Source of the DNA: Rhodospirillales bacterium | Lineage (GTDB): Bacteria; Pseudomonadota; Alphaproteobacteria; Rhodospirillales_A; Casp-alpha2 | Assembly (NCBI GenBank): GCA_016763915.1 | Contig: JAESSX010000028.1 | Coordinates: 1 to 6,045, forward strand | Reading direction: 5' to 3' | DNA length: 6,045 nucleotides | Shown here: positions 1-5,867 of the stretch, piece after piece | Position numbering within the stretch: the stretch's first letter is position 1 | How the letters are laid out: the number at the start of each line of letters is the position of its first letter | Notes under the pieces: model-generated | Told to the model about the DNA's origin: nothing | Databases searched by the model: none | What the model saw: the letters and a program-made list of their open reading frames with translations, nothing else | Made by a program: the position numbers and the translations under genes

Positions 1-190
1 CGAGTCCGTTTTCGTCAGGCATGATCACGTCGGTGATGACCAGGTCGCCCTCGCCGTCGCTGACCCATCGCCACAATGTCGCCGCGTTGCCGGCCGCCTT
101 GACCTCATAACCGGCACGGCCGAGCGCCTGGCTGACCACGGTGCGGATGCTGCCGTCGTCGTCCGCAAGAAGGATGGTTGGCGCCGTCAT
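1..190 (-). CDS. ntrC: Nitrogen regulation response regulator NtrC (NR(I)), N-terminal part, cut by window edge
   Basis: Only the first 63 codons are present, starting with ATG at 190 and running off the left edge. The translation begins [16 protein letters not shown] and shows a receiver (REC) domain: the acidic pocket Asp10-Asp11-Asp12 and the phospho-acceptor in VITDVIMPD, which falls at Asp54, the same number as in enteric NtrC. The family is a sigma-54-dependent activator (REC, AAA+, Fis-type HTH) phosphorylated by NtrB under nitrogen limitation; the AAA+ and DNA-binding domains lie outside the window. Its start overlaps the ntrB stop as ATGA, implying translational coupling. The purine-rich codons for the acidic NtrB tail just upstream could double as its ribosome-binding region. 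The NtrC rather than NtrX identity rests mainly on the dusB-ntrB context and the REC sequence. Confidence 0.93.
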   Translation of the reverse strand, partial: MTAPTILLADDDGSIRTVVSQALGRAGYEVKAAGNAATLWRWVSDGEGDLVITDVIMPDENGL

Positions 191-1329
191 CTGGCTTCGT
201 CTTCTTCTTCGTCCGTGAAGCCGCCTTCGGCCACCGGCAGCATGACCCGGAATTCGGTTCGCCTGAACTGGCTGTCGCATTCGATAACGCCGCCGTGGTC
301 GCCGATGATCTTGGCGACCAGCGCCAGCCCCAGCCCCGTGCCTTGGGGTTTGGTGGTCACGAAGGGATCGAACAGACAGCTTATGATGTCGTCGGGAATG
401 CCGTCGCCGTTGTCCTTGATGCTGATCTTGAGCGGCAGGTGAATGCGCGAACTGGTGCCCGGTACGGCAAAGCGCACGCCGTGCTGATACGCGGTTTCCA
501 GGGTGATTTCGCCGCCTTTCCGGGGCGCCGCCTCGGCGGCGTTCTTGATCAAATTCAAAAACACCTGAACCAGCTGGTCGCGATGCCCGAATACCGCCGG
601 CAGGGACGGATCGAAATTGGTGAGGTAGCGCAGATGGCGGCCGAAACCGTTTTTCGCCAGCTGCATGACCCGGTCCAGCACCTGGTGAATATTAACCGGG
701 TCCCGTTGCAGGGGGCCGGCGTCGGAAAACACTTCCATGCGGTCGACCAGGTCGCAAATGCGGTCGGACTCCTCGCGGATCAGCGTCGTCAGGCTGACGT
801 CTTCGGGATTGGCGTTCTGCTCCAGAAGTTGCGCCGCGCCGCGAATGCCCGACAACGGGTTTTTGACTTCGTGGGCCAGCATCGCGGCCATGGCGGTGAC
901 CGAACGGGCGGCGCCCCGGTGGGTCAACTGGCGGTCGATGGTGTCGGCGATGGACCGTTGCTGCACGGTCAGGACGATGGCGTCCGCAACTTCCGCCAGG
1001 GGGGCGGCCTGTAGGTTGACCAGATGTTTGCCAATGCGCGGCGATTCCAGGTTTACGCCGTATTCGGAAACGGCGAGGCCCTGCTTGCGGACCTGGTTGA
1101 TCAGGGAAAACACCGGGTTGTCGTTCGGCAGAAGATTGCTTAAGGGCCGGCCCTTCAGGTATTGAGCGCCACCCTGCAGGAAATGTTCGCCGGCGGTGTT
1201 GACATGAACGATGGTGCCTTCGCCGTCGAGAACGATAACCGCCGACGCCAACGCGTTAAGGATGCTGTCGACGGAAATATCTTCATGGCCGCCGTCATTC
1301 TGGCGGAAGGCGACGACTGGTTTCGGCAT
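187..1329 (-). CDS. ntrB: Nitrogen regulation sensor histidine kinase NtrB (NR(II))
   Basis: A 380-aa cytoplasmic two-component kinase with no membrane segment. In order: a PAS domain (about 20-130, with [14 protein letters not shown]), a dimerisation/phosphotransfer helix with LAHEVKNPL carrying the phospho-acceptor His153, and a HATPase_c domain with the N box NLIKNAAEA (259-267), G1 box DNGDGIP (306-312), F box LFDPFVTTK (319-327) and G2 box GTGLGLAL (330-337). All catalytic motifs are intact and the length is normal for NtrB. In the family it phosphorylates NtrC when nitrogen is scarce and, bound to PII, dephosphorylates it. The C-terminus is a short acidic tail (DEEEDEAR). The ATG at 1329 follows the dusB stop directly (TGAATG) without a strong Shine-Dalgarno at normal spacing, so coupled translation from dusB is likely. 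It overlaps ntrC by 4 nt. Confidence 0.96.
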   Translation of the reverse strand: MPKPVVAFRQNDGGHEDISVDSILNALASAVIVLDGEGTIVHVNTAGEHFLQGGAQYLKGRPLSNLLPNDNPVFSLINQVRKQGLAVSEYGVNLESPRIGKHLVNLQAAPLAEVADAIVLTVQQRSIADTIDRQLTHRGAARSVTAMAAMLAHEVKNPLSGIRGAAQLLEQNANPEDVSLTTLIREESDRICDLVDRMEVFSDAGPLQRDPVNIHQVLDRVMQLAKNGFGRHLRYLTNFDPSLPAVFGHRDQLVQVFLNLIKNAAEAAPRKGGEITLETAYQHGVRFAVPGTSSRIHLPLKISIKDNGDGIPDDIISCLFDPFVTTKPQGTGLGLALVAKIIGDHGGVIECDSQFRRTEFRVMLPVAEGGFTDEEEDEAR

Positions 1330-2313
1330 TCAGGCGGCGGCCTTTTCAATGTTCGGTTTGTAGAACTCGCGCAACATGGTTCTTACGGTGTCCGGGTTTT
1401 CCTCGCGCATGACGCTGGACCGGAACTCGGCCGATTTCGGCAAGCCCTTGGAATACCACCCCAGATGTTTGCGCGCGATCTTGATCCCCGGCGTGCCGTA
1501 ATGGTCGAGCATCGAGTCATAGTGCTCGAGAATGATCGCCAACTGTTCCGACAGCGGCGGGTCGGCCAATCGTTCGCCGGTTACCAGAAAGTGCTGTATC
1601 TGGTTAGGGAACCACGGCCGGCCATAGGTGCCGCGGCCGACCAGCACGCCGTCGGCGCCGGATTCGTCCAGCGCCTGGCGGGCGTCGTCGAGGCTGTTGA
1701 TGTCGCCGTTGGCGAAAACCGGGATGCCGACGGCGTCTTTGACCTTGCGGATGAATTTCCAGTCGGCCTGGCCTTTGTAGAACTGGCACCGGGTGCGGCC
1801 ATGCACGGCAATGGACTGGATGCCGCTCTGTTCGGCGATGCGGGCGAGCCCTGGGGCATTCAGGTTGTCGTCGTCCCAGCCGGTCCGCATCTTCAGCGTC
1901 ACCGGCACCTTCACCGCCGAGACCACGGCCTTGAAAATGCGCTCGGCCAGCGGTTCGTCCCGCATCAGCGAAGACCCGGCGTCTCCGTTGGTGACCTTTT
2001 TCGCCGGGCACCCCAAATTGAGGTCGATCAGGGACGCGCCCCGGTCTTCGTTGAGGCGCGCGGCCTCGGCCATGACATCGGGTTCGCAGCCGGCCAGCTG
2101 TACCGCCATGGGATGTTCTTCGGCGCAATGGGTGGCCATTTTCGTGGTCTTTCTGGCGGCGTAGACCATGGCCCGCGAGGCGATCATCTCGGACACCACA
2201 AGCCCGACGCCGCAACGCTTGACCAGGCGGCGGAACGGCATGTCGGTAACCCCCGACATCGGGGCCAGGATCACAGGGCTATCCAGGCGAACGGGTCCGA
2301 TTTGTAGTGACAT
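1330..2313 (-). CDS. dusB: tRNA-dihydrouridine synthase DusB (NifR3 family)
   Basis: A 327-aa FMN-dependent enzyme reducing uridine to dihydrouridine in the tRNA D-loop, using NADPH. Visible motifs: APMSGVTD (17-24) at the start of the TIM barrel, the catalytic-loop LNLGCP with the proton-donor Cys102, MRTGWD (142-147), HGRTR (171-175), ANGDI (201-205) and [10 protein letters not shown] (225-234) for FMN phosphate binding, then the C-terminal helical tRNA-binding domain with KHLGWY. Length and motifs are complete. It is first in a dusB-ntrB-ntrC cluster; in alphaproteobacteria this gene was originally named nifR3 because of that linkage. Its stop (1330-1332) is immediately followed by the ntrB start. 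The ATG at 2313 precedes the conserved start region closely. The upstream SD is weak, but a promoter-like sequence lies 29-56 nt upstream. Confidence 0.96.
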   Translation of the reverse strand: MSLQIGPVRLDSPVILAPMSGVTDMPFRRLVKRCGVGLVVSEMIASRAMVYAARKTTKMATHCAEEHPMAVQLAGCEPDVMAEAARLNEDRGASLIDLNLGCPAKKVTNGDAGSSLMRDEPLAERIFKAVVSAVKVPVTLKMRTGWDDDNLNAPGLARIAEQSGIQSIAVHGRTRCQFYKGQADWKFIRKVKDAVGIPVFANGDINSLDDARQALDESGADGVLVGRGTYGRPWFPNQIQHFLVTGERLADPPLSEQLAIILEHYDSMLDHYGTPGIKIARKHLGWYSKGLPKSAEFRSSVMREENPDTVRTMLREFYKPNIEKAAA

Positions 2314-2333
2314 GGGTATAAGACTCTGTTTTC

Positions 2334-2369
2334 TTGCCTACTTATTAGGCAATTTCATCAAAATATCAA
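2334..2369 (-). promoter_or_regulatory. Candidate dusB-ntrBC promoter with a dyad over the -10 element
   Basis: Read on the minus strand, TTGATA (2369-2364, 5 of 6 to the -35 consensus) is followed after 16 bp by TAATAA (2347-2342, a modest -10). A perfect inverted repeat, TTGCCTA-N5-TAGGCAA (2334-2352), covers the -10 and the predicted start point near 2335. This would leave a 5' leader of about 21 nt before the dusB ATG. A repressor operator is one reading; a small RNA hairpin is another. The -10 match is only moderate, so the promoter is tentative. Confidence 0.4.
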
Positions 2370-2411
2370 TGGTTTTGAAGGCGAATGCGCTTAAATACAG
2401 GGCATTTTTAT

Positions 2412-3215
2412 TCAGACCAGAACGACGTCGGTGATAAACTTCACCCCGGGATAGCCAAGCGTCAGCAACAGGTAGGCCAGAAGCACGATGCGGGCCGCTT
2501 GCCGGCCGCGCAGTCCGGTTTTGTAATGCGCCGCCAGAAGCCCGCCGATGACGGCGAACGCGGTAATGGTCAGAACCGTTTTATGATCAAACACCAGAAG
2601 GGATCCGGTTTCGCCGTATTGCAGCGCCATGCCCGATGCCAGCCCCAGGGCAAGGACGATTTCGCCGAGAACCAGAAGCCGGACCTCCAACTCTTCGCAA
2701 TCGGCGACCGATGGCAGCAGGCGGGTCAGCGCCGTCGGCCGCTTGTTTTTCAAGGCCCGTTCCTGGAGGAAGGCGGCCAGCGCCGCGACGGCGGCAATCG
2801 TGACCAGCGCATAGGTGCCGACCGAAACCCCGATGTGGATACCGATCCAGCCGCCGGCGGCGATGGCCGTCTCCAGGGGTTTATGCGGAGCGCTGCTCCA
2901 GATCATGGCGATCACGCCAAGGGCGGCCATAAAGGCGCAGACCAGCGGCGCCAGGCGCCAGGATTCCCGGGTCAGGATGGCGACAACGGCGAAAATGGCC
3001 ATGGTGGCGGCGATGGTAACCCACAAGGCCGTCGAAAGGTCCGTTTGCCAGGAACCGGCCATGGAGACCAGGACCCAGCTCGCCGGTCCCGCTACGGCGA
3101 CGATCAAAACCATCCAGAAAATCGTGTCGGGGCGGTGGTCGCGCCGCATCGCCAGCAACGACGAAGGCACCAGGGCGATAATGGCCGAAAGGCCTAGAAT
3201 CATGTTATCGGGCAT
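2412..3215 (-). CDS. ypjD: YpjD/CcsA-like inner-membrane protein, cytochrome c assembly family
   Basis: A 267-aa polytopic protein with about eight hydrophobic helices (roughly 5-23, 32-52, 62-82, 88-106, 123-150, 178-197, 213-231, 240-257). The conserved pattern around GWIGIHIGVSVGTYAL (His127) and FDHKTVL (His211), then AAHYKTGLRGRQA and LTLGYPGVKF near the C-terminus, matches the YpjD/HemX branch of the CcsA cytochrome c assembly family (PF01578). The tryptophan-rich WWD haem-handling motif of true CcsA/CcmC/CcmF is not visible, so direct haem delivery to cytochrome c should not be assumed. The two histidines align by context with haem-liganding histidines of the family. The length is close to Escherichia coli YpjD. 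It diverges from ispDF and lies 98 bp upstream of dusB on the same strand. The ATG at 3215 has a poor SD; Met5 (codon at 3203) is an alternative start. Confidence 0.82.
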   Translation of the reverse strand: MPDNMILGLSAIIALVPSSLLAMRRDHRPDTIFWMVLIVAVAGPASWVLVSMAGSWQTDLSTALWVTIAATMAIFAVVAILTRESWRLAPLVCAFMAALGVIAMIWSSAPHKPLETAIAAGGWIGIHIGVSVGTYALVTIAAVAALAAFLQERALKNKRPTALTRLLPSVADCEELEVRLLVLGEIVLALGLASGMALQYGETGSLLVFDHKTVLTITAFAVIGGLLAAHYKTGLRGRQAARIVLLAYLLLTLGYPGVKFITDVVLV

Positions 3216-3311
3216 GGAAAAACCGTATAACCTTAATTATTCAGCGCACCATCGCGCCGGATGTCCCCCTTGGCAAGAACTTTGCGGCCCTCTAAGTTGC
3301 GGCACACAAAG

Positions 3312-3317
3312 CATAAT
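3312..3317 (+). promoter_or_regulatory. Possible -10 element for ispDF
   Basis: CATAAT matches 5 of 6 bases of the sigma-70 -10 consensus and lies about 50 nt upstream of the ispDF ATG, in the 153-bp divergent spacer with the YpjD-like gene. No good -35 hexamer sits at 16-18 bp, so the call is weak. The spacer otherwise shows only a short GCGC-N6-GCGC dyad near 3244-3257 and no RNA gene. Confidence 0.25.
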
Positions 3318-3368
3318 GGGTTTGCCGTCGAATTGAAGCCGGGCCGGGAGACGGCGGGAAAGGAAAGC

Positions 3369-4511
3369 ATGAGCACAACCGTTGCATTGGTGGTCGGCGC
3401 AGGGGAAGGCCTGCGTTTCGGCGGCGAAGTGCCCAAACAGTACCGCCGTTTGGCCGGCCACGCCATCCTGCGCCGGTCGTTAATGGCGTTTCTCGATCAT
3501 CCCGAGGTCACGTCGGTCCAGGCGGTCATCCATCCCAACCATCAAGATCTTTACCAGGACGCGGTCCGGGGCCTGTCTCTGCCGTCCCCGGTCCATGGCG
3601 GCGCGACCCGTCAGGAATCGGTGGCGTTGGGCCTGGAAAGTCTCGCCGACAATCCGCCCGCGCGGGTGCTGGTTCACGACGCCGCCCGTCCGCTGGTCGA
3701 CCACGGGGTGATTTCCCGGGTGCTGGCGGCGCTGGAGACCTCGCCCGGCGCGGTCCCTGCCCTGGCCGTTGCCGACACCCTGAAGCGCGGCGACGGCCGC
3801 TTCGTCGACACCACCGTAGAGCGGGCGGGATTATGGCGGGCGCAGACGCCGCAAGGGTTCCATTTCGATGACCTGCTGGCCGCCCATCGCCACGCCGGCG
3901 GAGAGGAATTGACCGACGACGCCGCCGTCGCCGAACGGGCCGGTCTGGCGGTGGCCATGGTCGAAGGCGCCGAAGACAACTTCAAGGTCACGGAACCGCA
4001 AGACCTGATACGCGCCGAACGAATGCTCGGCGGCGGAGAGGTTCGCACCGGGTTCGGTCTCGACGTGCACCGGTTCGAAGACGGCGACCACGTCACTTTG
4101 TGCGGCGTCGTCATTGCTCACGATTTCGCCCTGCAAGGCCATTCCGACGCCGATGTCGGGCTGCACGCCGTGACCGATGCCCTGCTGGGGGCTATCGGCG
4201 CCGGAGACATCGGCGCGCATTTCCCGCCCACCGATCCGCAATGGAAAGGAACGCCGTCGGACGTGTTCCTGCGCCATGCCGGGGAATTGCTGGCAGCGCG
4301 TGGCGGACGGATCGCAAACCTGGATGTCACCCTGATTTGCGAGGCGCCGAAAATCGGCCCGCACCGGGAGTCGATGACCAAAAGGATCGCCGAAATTCTG
4401 GAAATTTCCCAGGACAGGGTCAGCGTCAAGGCGACGACCACGGAACGCCTCGGTTTTACCGGACGCGGCGAAGGCATCGCGGCGCAGGCGGTGGCGACGG
4501 TTATTCTTTAA
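3369..4511 (+). CDS. ispDF: Bifunctional IspDF: MEP cytidylyltransferase / MEcPP synthase
   Basis: A 380-aa fusion enzyme of the non-mevalonate isoprenoid pathway. IspD (about 1-222) converts 2-C-methyl-D-erythritol 4-phosphate plus CTP to CDP-ME: nucleotide loop GAGEGLRFGGEVPKQY (10-25, with Arg16 and Lys23), LVHDAARPLV (101-110), RAQTPQGF (157-164) and NFKVTEPQDL (204-213). IspF (about 225-380) cyclises CDP-ME-2-phosphate to MEcPP: GLDVHRF with metal ligands Asp232 and His234, HSDADVGLHAVTDALLGA with His266, DIGAHFPPTD, and the signature ATTTERLGFTGRGEGIAAQA (355-374). The fusion is typical of alphaproteobacteria. The intervening IspE step is not encoded here. The ATG at 3369 is chosen because AAGGA lies just upstream (3360-3364) and the protein then begins MSTTVALVVGAG; an in-frame ATG at 3261 would add 36 residues that look non-coding. 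It converges with cutA 28 bp downstream, with no clear terminator between. Confidence 0.96.
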   Translation: MSTTVALVVGAGEGLRFGGEVPKQYRRLAGHAILRRSLMAFLDHPEVTSVQAVIHPNHQDLYQDAVRGLSLPSPVHGGATRQESVALGLESLADNPPARVLVHDAARPLVDHGVISRVLAALETSPGAVPALAVADTLKRGDGRFVDTTVERAGLWRAQTPQGFHFDDLLAAHRHAGGEELTDDAAVAERAGLAVAMVEGAEDNFKVTEPQDLIRAERMLGGGEVRTGFGLDVHRFEDGDHVTLCGVVIAHDFALQGHSDADVGLHAVTDALLGAIGAGDIGAHFPPTDPQWKGTPSDVFLRHAGELLAARGGRIANLDVTLICEAPKIGPHRESMTKRIAEILEISQDRVSVKATTTERLGFTGRGEGIAAQAVATVIL

Positions 4512-4539
4512 ACAGGATTCCGGTGACCTGGCGTGCGGC

Positions 4540-4857
4540 CTATTTGACGGTTTCGGCGTCGATCCACTGCAAAAAATCCGCGTTGCCGCCGCTGATCGGC
4601 AGCGACACCACGCACGGGCAATCGTAACTATGCAGTTCTCTGACCTTTTTAACGACCCGGTCGACAAGGTCGTCGCGGGTTTTCAGGATCAGCGAAACCT
4701 CCCCCTCCTCACAGACCTCTCCCTGCCAATGGTAGACGGAAGTGGTCCCGGCCAGGACATTGGCGCAGGCCGCGAGGCGGCTTTCCACCAGTTCGCGGGC
4801 AATGGCGAGGGCCTCGTCGCGGGAACCGGTAGTGACGTAAATCAGGCTCTGTGCCAC
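4540..4857 (-). CDS. cutA: CutA1-type divalent-cation tolerance protein
   Basis: A 105-aa member of the CutA1 family, small cytoplasmic trimers with a ferredoxin-like fold, linked in E. coli to copper and divalent-metal tolerance although the biochemical role is unsettled. Recognisable segments: LIYVTTGSRDEALAIARELVESRLAACANV (5-34), SVYHWQGEV (40-48), EVSLILKT (53-60), ELHSYDCPCVVSLPISGG (74-91) and a C-terminal FLQWI. In many homologues the HxYxxPE motif ends in Glu; here that position is Cys, giving Cys80-Pro-Cys82, possibly relevant to metal binding. The start is GTG at 4857, supported by the purine-rich AGGAAAGGAAA about 6-8 nt upstream. It converges on ispDF and diverges from the 95-aa gene at 4983. 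Confidence 0.93.
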   Translation of the reverse strand: MAQSLIYVTTGSRDEALAIARELVESRLAACANVLAGTTSVYHWQGEVCEEGEVSLILKTRDDLVDRVVKKVRELHSYDCPCVVSLPISGGNADFLQWIDAETVK

Positions 4858-4911
4858 GGTATTTCCTTTCCTGCCAGGCTAGGGGATAGAAACTAAAATA
4901 CGAATAGCCCC

Positions 4912-4940
4912 TTGGACAAAAAGCCAAACTAACGTAGCAT
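4912..4940 (+). promoter_or_regulatory. Possible promoter for the 95-aa protein / STAS pair
   Basis: In the 125-bp divergent spacer between cutA and the gene at 4983, TTGGAC (4912-4917) and TAGCAT (4935-4940) are 17 bp apart, matching sigma-70 consensus at 3 and 4 of 6 positions. A start near 4947 would give a leader of about 36 nt. The match is weak and other placements are possible. Confidence 0.25.
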
Positions 4941-4982
4941 TGCTGACGAAAATTGTCTTGATAGCCGGTTTTCGAGGGAAAA

Positions 4983-5270
4983 ATGCCGTTACAGTTGGTG
5001 GTTGAAAATAAATCGAAAAAAGCCGCGGCCCGGAAACGCGGCAAAGGATCGCCGACGCCGAACCAGTTGCTCTGGCTGTCTCGCGGCCTCAATCAGGCGG
5101 GCGGAAAATTGCCGTTGTTTGACGAAAACGGACGGCGCTTCAACGAACGCACGGTTCACAGCTGTTTGGAAAAAGGCTGGGCCAAACCCTGGTTCAAAAA
5201 TCCCATAAAACCGGACTGGCAGGTCTGCGGCCTGACCGAAGCCGGCCGTCGGCTTTTTACCGACGCCTGA
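4983..5270 (+). CDS. Conserved-looking 95-aa hypothetical protein, possible winged-helix fold
   Basis: Function not recognised. The ATG at 4983 is preceded by GAGGGAAAA, a good ribosome-binding site. The N-terminus (about 1-25) is basic and likely disordered (KSKKAAARKRGKG). The rest reads as a compact domain: helix NQLLWLSRGL (27-36), GGKLPLFDENGRRF, helix ERTVHSCLEKGW (55-66), then NPIKPDWQVCGLTEAGRRLF. The closing LTEAGRRLF resembles the end of winged-helix domains of MarR/PadR type, where a beta-wing leads into a helix. I infer possible nucleic-acid binding from this and the basic tail; it is not shown. No signal peptide or membrane segment is visible. It lies 45 bp upstream of the STAS gene on the same strand, so the two are probably co-transcribed. 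From memory similar small proteins occur in Rhodospirillales as hypotheticals. Confidence 0.8.
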   Translation: MPLQLVVENKSKKAAARKRGKGSPTPNQLLWLSRGLNQAGGKLPLFDENGRRFNERTVHSCLEKGWAKPWFKNPIKPDWQVCGLTEAGRRLFTDA

Positions 5271-5315
5271 CCTCTTCGGCCGGCCTGATTTCAGCAATCC
5301 GGATTTTTCGACGCC

Positions 5316-5651
5316 ATGGAATACACCGTTGCAGAGGAAGAGGGAAACCTGGTCATCGTTGCCTTGAAAGGCGAAGTTGACCTGAAATATTCCGCCGATC
5401 TGCGAAAAATCCTGCTGGATGCCGCCGCCAAGGCGGGCGGCGTCGTGGTCGATATGTCGGGCGTCAGGATGATCGACAGTTCCGGCATTGCCAGCCTGCT
5501 CGAGGCTTTCCAGACGGCCCGCAAGCGGGGCAAGGGGTTCGTGCTTGCCGGTGCCGGAGAGTCGGTCATCAAGGTGCTCAAACTGGCCAGGTTGGAAACG
5601 GTTTTTGAGATCGTCGATGACGTCGAAACCGCTTGCCGGGCAGTCGCCTGA
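5316..5651 (+). CDS. STAS-domain protein, anti-sigma factor antagonist (SpoIIAA/RsbV-like)
   Basis: A 111-aa single STAS domain. It shows the family pattern: N-terminal strands EYTVAEEEGNLVIVALKGEVDLKYSADLR, a central strand GGVVVDMSGVRMIDSSGIASLLEAF (41-65) and the C-terminal GFVLAGAGESVIKVLKLARLETVFEI. The conserved DSSG loop (54-57) holds the predicted phosphorylated serine, Ser55 by comparison with RsbV, with Ser56 adjacent. Such proteins bind a serine kinase/anti-sigma factor when unphosphorylated and release the sigma factor or another partner. No RsbW-like kinase, PP2C phosphatase or sigma factor is in the window, so the partner is encoded elsewhere. The ATG at 5316 has only a weak SD, consistent with dependence on the upstream 95-aa gene. 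No canonical plus-strand terminator follows directly; the first one is at 5921-5949. Confidence 0.93.
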   Translation: MEYTVAEEEGNLVIVALKGEVDLKYSADLRKILLDAAAKAGGVVVDMSGVRMIDSSGIASLLEAFQTARKRGKGFVLAGAGESVIKVLKLARLETVFEIVDDVETACRAVA

Positions 5652-5664
5652 AGCGATTTCCCAA

Positions 5665-5780
5665 GCGGTGCCCTTTTGGGCCCGCCAAAAAATAAAGCGG
5701 CACCCTTTTGGGCCCGCCAAAAAATAAAGCGGTGCCCTTTTGGGCCCGCCAAAAAATAAAGCGGCGCCCTTTTGGGCCCG
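5665..5780. repeat. 3.6 tandem copies of a 32-bp hairpin-forming repeat
   Basis: Units start at 5665, 5697, 5729 and 5761; the last is truncated after 20 bases. The unit is GCGGyrCCCTTTTGGGCCCGCC (two-base variable position written yr) followed by AAAAAATAAA. Units 1-3 are identical except at positions 5-6, which read TG, CA, TG and, in unit 4, CG. The GC part folds as GCGG-bulge-GCCC, loop TTTT, GGGC-CCGC. The array begins 13 bp after the STAS stop. There are no spacers, so it is not a CRISPR. As 32 is not a multiple of three, the array reads in shifting frames and is not a peptide repeat. Confidence 0.95.
5687..5780 (-). terminator. Candidate tandem intrinsic terminators on the minus strand
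   Basis: Read right to left, the hairpins of units 4, 3 and 2 are each followed directly by TTTATTTTTT, the complement of the A-tract of the preceding unit. This is the layout of a rho-independent terminator, repeated three times. Unit 1 lacks a following T-run. Unit 2 has an A-C mismatch in its stem and unit 4 a slightly shorter stem. On the plus strand the same hairpins are followed by A-runs and would not terminate. No minus-strand gene is seen to the right, so what would be terminated is unknown. Confidence 0.4.
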
Positions 5781-5817
5781 GTCATAAAAAAATCAAAAAA
5801 TGATAAAAAACCCTTCT

Positions 5818-5835
5818 CTGTGATGGCCGTCACAG
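5818..5835 (+). promoter_or_regulatory. CRP-type binding site (TGTGA-N6-TCACA)
   Basis: CTGTGA-TGGCCG-TCACAG carries both half-sites of the CRP consensus exactly and is palindromic at 16 of 18 positions, including a GGCC centre. The centre is at 5826.5. It lies 7 bp downstream of three A-tracts and 20 bp upstream of a -10-like element. It differs from the FNR-type TTGAT-N4-ATCAA. Which CRP/FNR-family protein binds it in this organism is inferred, not seen. Confidence 0.75.
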
Positions 5836-5855
5836 CGACCAGGCCCGTCCCGGTA

Positions 5856-5861
5856 TTTAAT
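5856..5861 (+). promoter_or_regulatory. -10 element of a predicted class II CRP-dependent promoter
   Basis: TTTAAT (or the overlapping TATTTA at 5854-5859) lies where a start point near 5868 would put the centre of the CRP site at about -41.5, the class II activation geometry. No good -35 hexamer is present, as expected when the activator overlaps that position. The start point is predicted from spacing only. Confidence 0.5.
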
Positions 5862-5867
5862 GGCGGC

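Noticed and set aside
178..1014. Long plus-strand open frame (278 codons) opposite ntrB
   Set aside because: Antisense shadow of an intact histidine kinase with all catalytic boxes; no recognisable protein on the plus strand.
1162..2307. Long plus-strand open frame (381 codons) opposite dusB
   Set aside because: It is the antisense shadow of a clearly conserved DusB gene in GC-rich DNA; composition and motifs belong to the minus-strand protein.
2334..2352. Dyad as rho-independent terminator of the YpjD-like gene
   Set aside because: On the minus strand the stem is followed by GAAAACAGAG rather than a T-run, and the stem is AT-rich; an operator reading is preferred.
3261..3368. N-terminal extension of IspDF from the ATG at 3261
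   Set aside because: The 36 extra residues show no conserved or targeting character, while the ATG at 3369 has an AAGGA just upstream and gives the normal IspD N-terminus.
4512..4539. Bidirectional terminator between convergent ispDF and cutA
   Set aside because: The 28-bp gap contains only a short GGTGACC palindrome without a T-run on either strand.
5247..5265. Hairpin CGTCGG-loop-CCGACG at the end of the 95-aa gene as a terminator
   Set aside because: The T-run is in the loop, not after the stem, and the structure lies within the coding sequence before the stop.
5665..5780. CRISPR array
   Set aside because: Units abut without unique spacers, and there are no cas genes; it is a simple tandem repeat.
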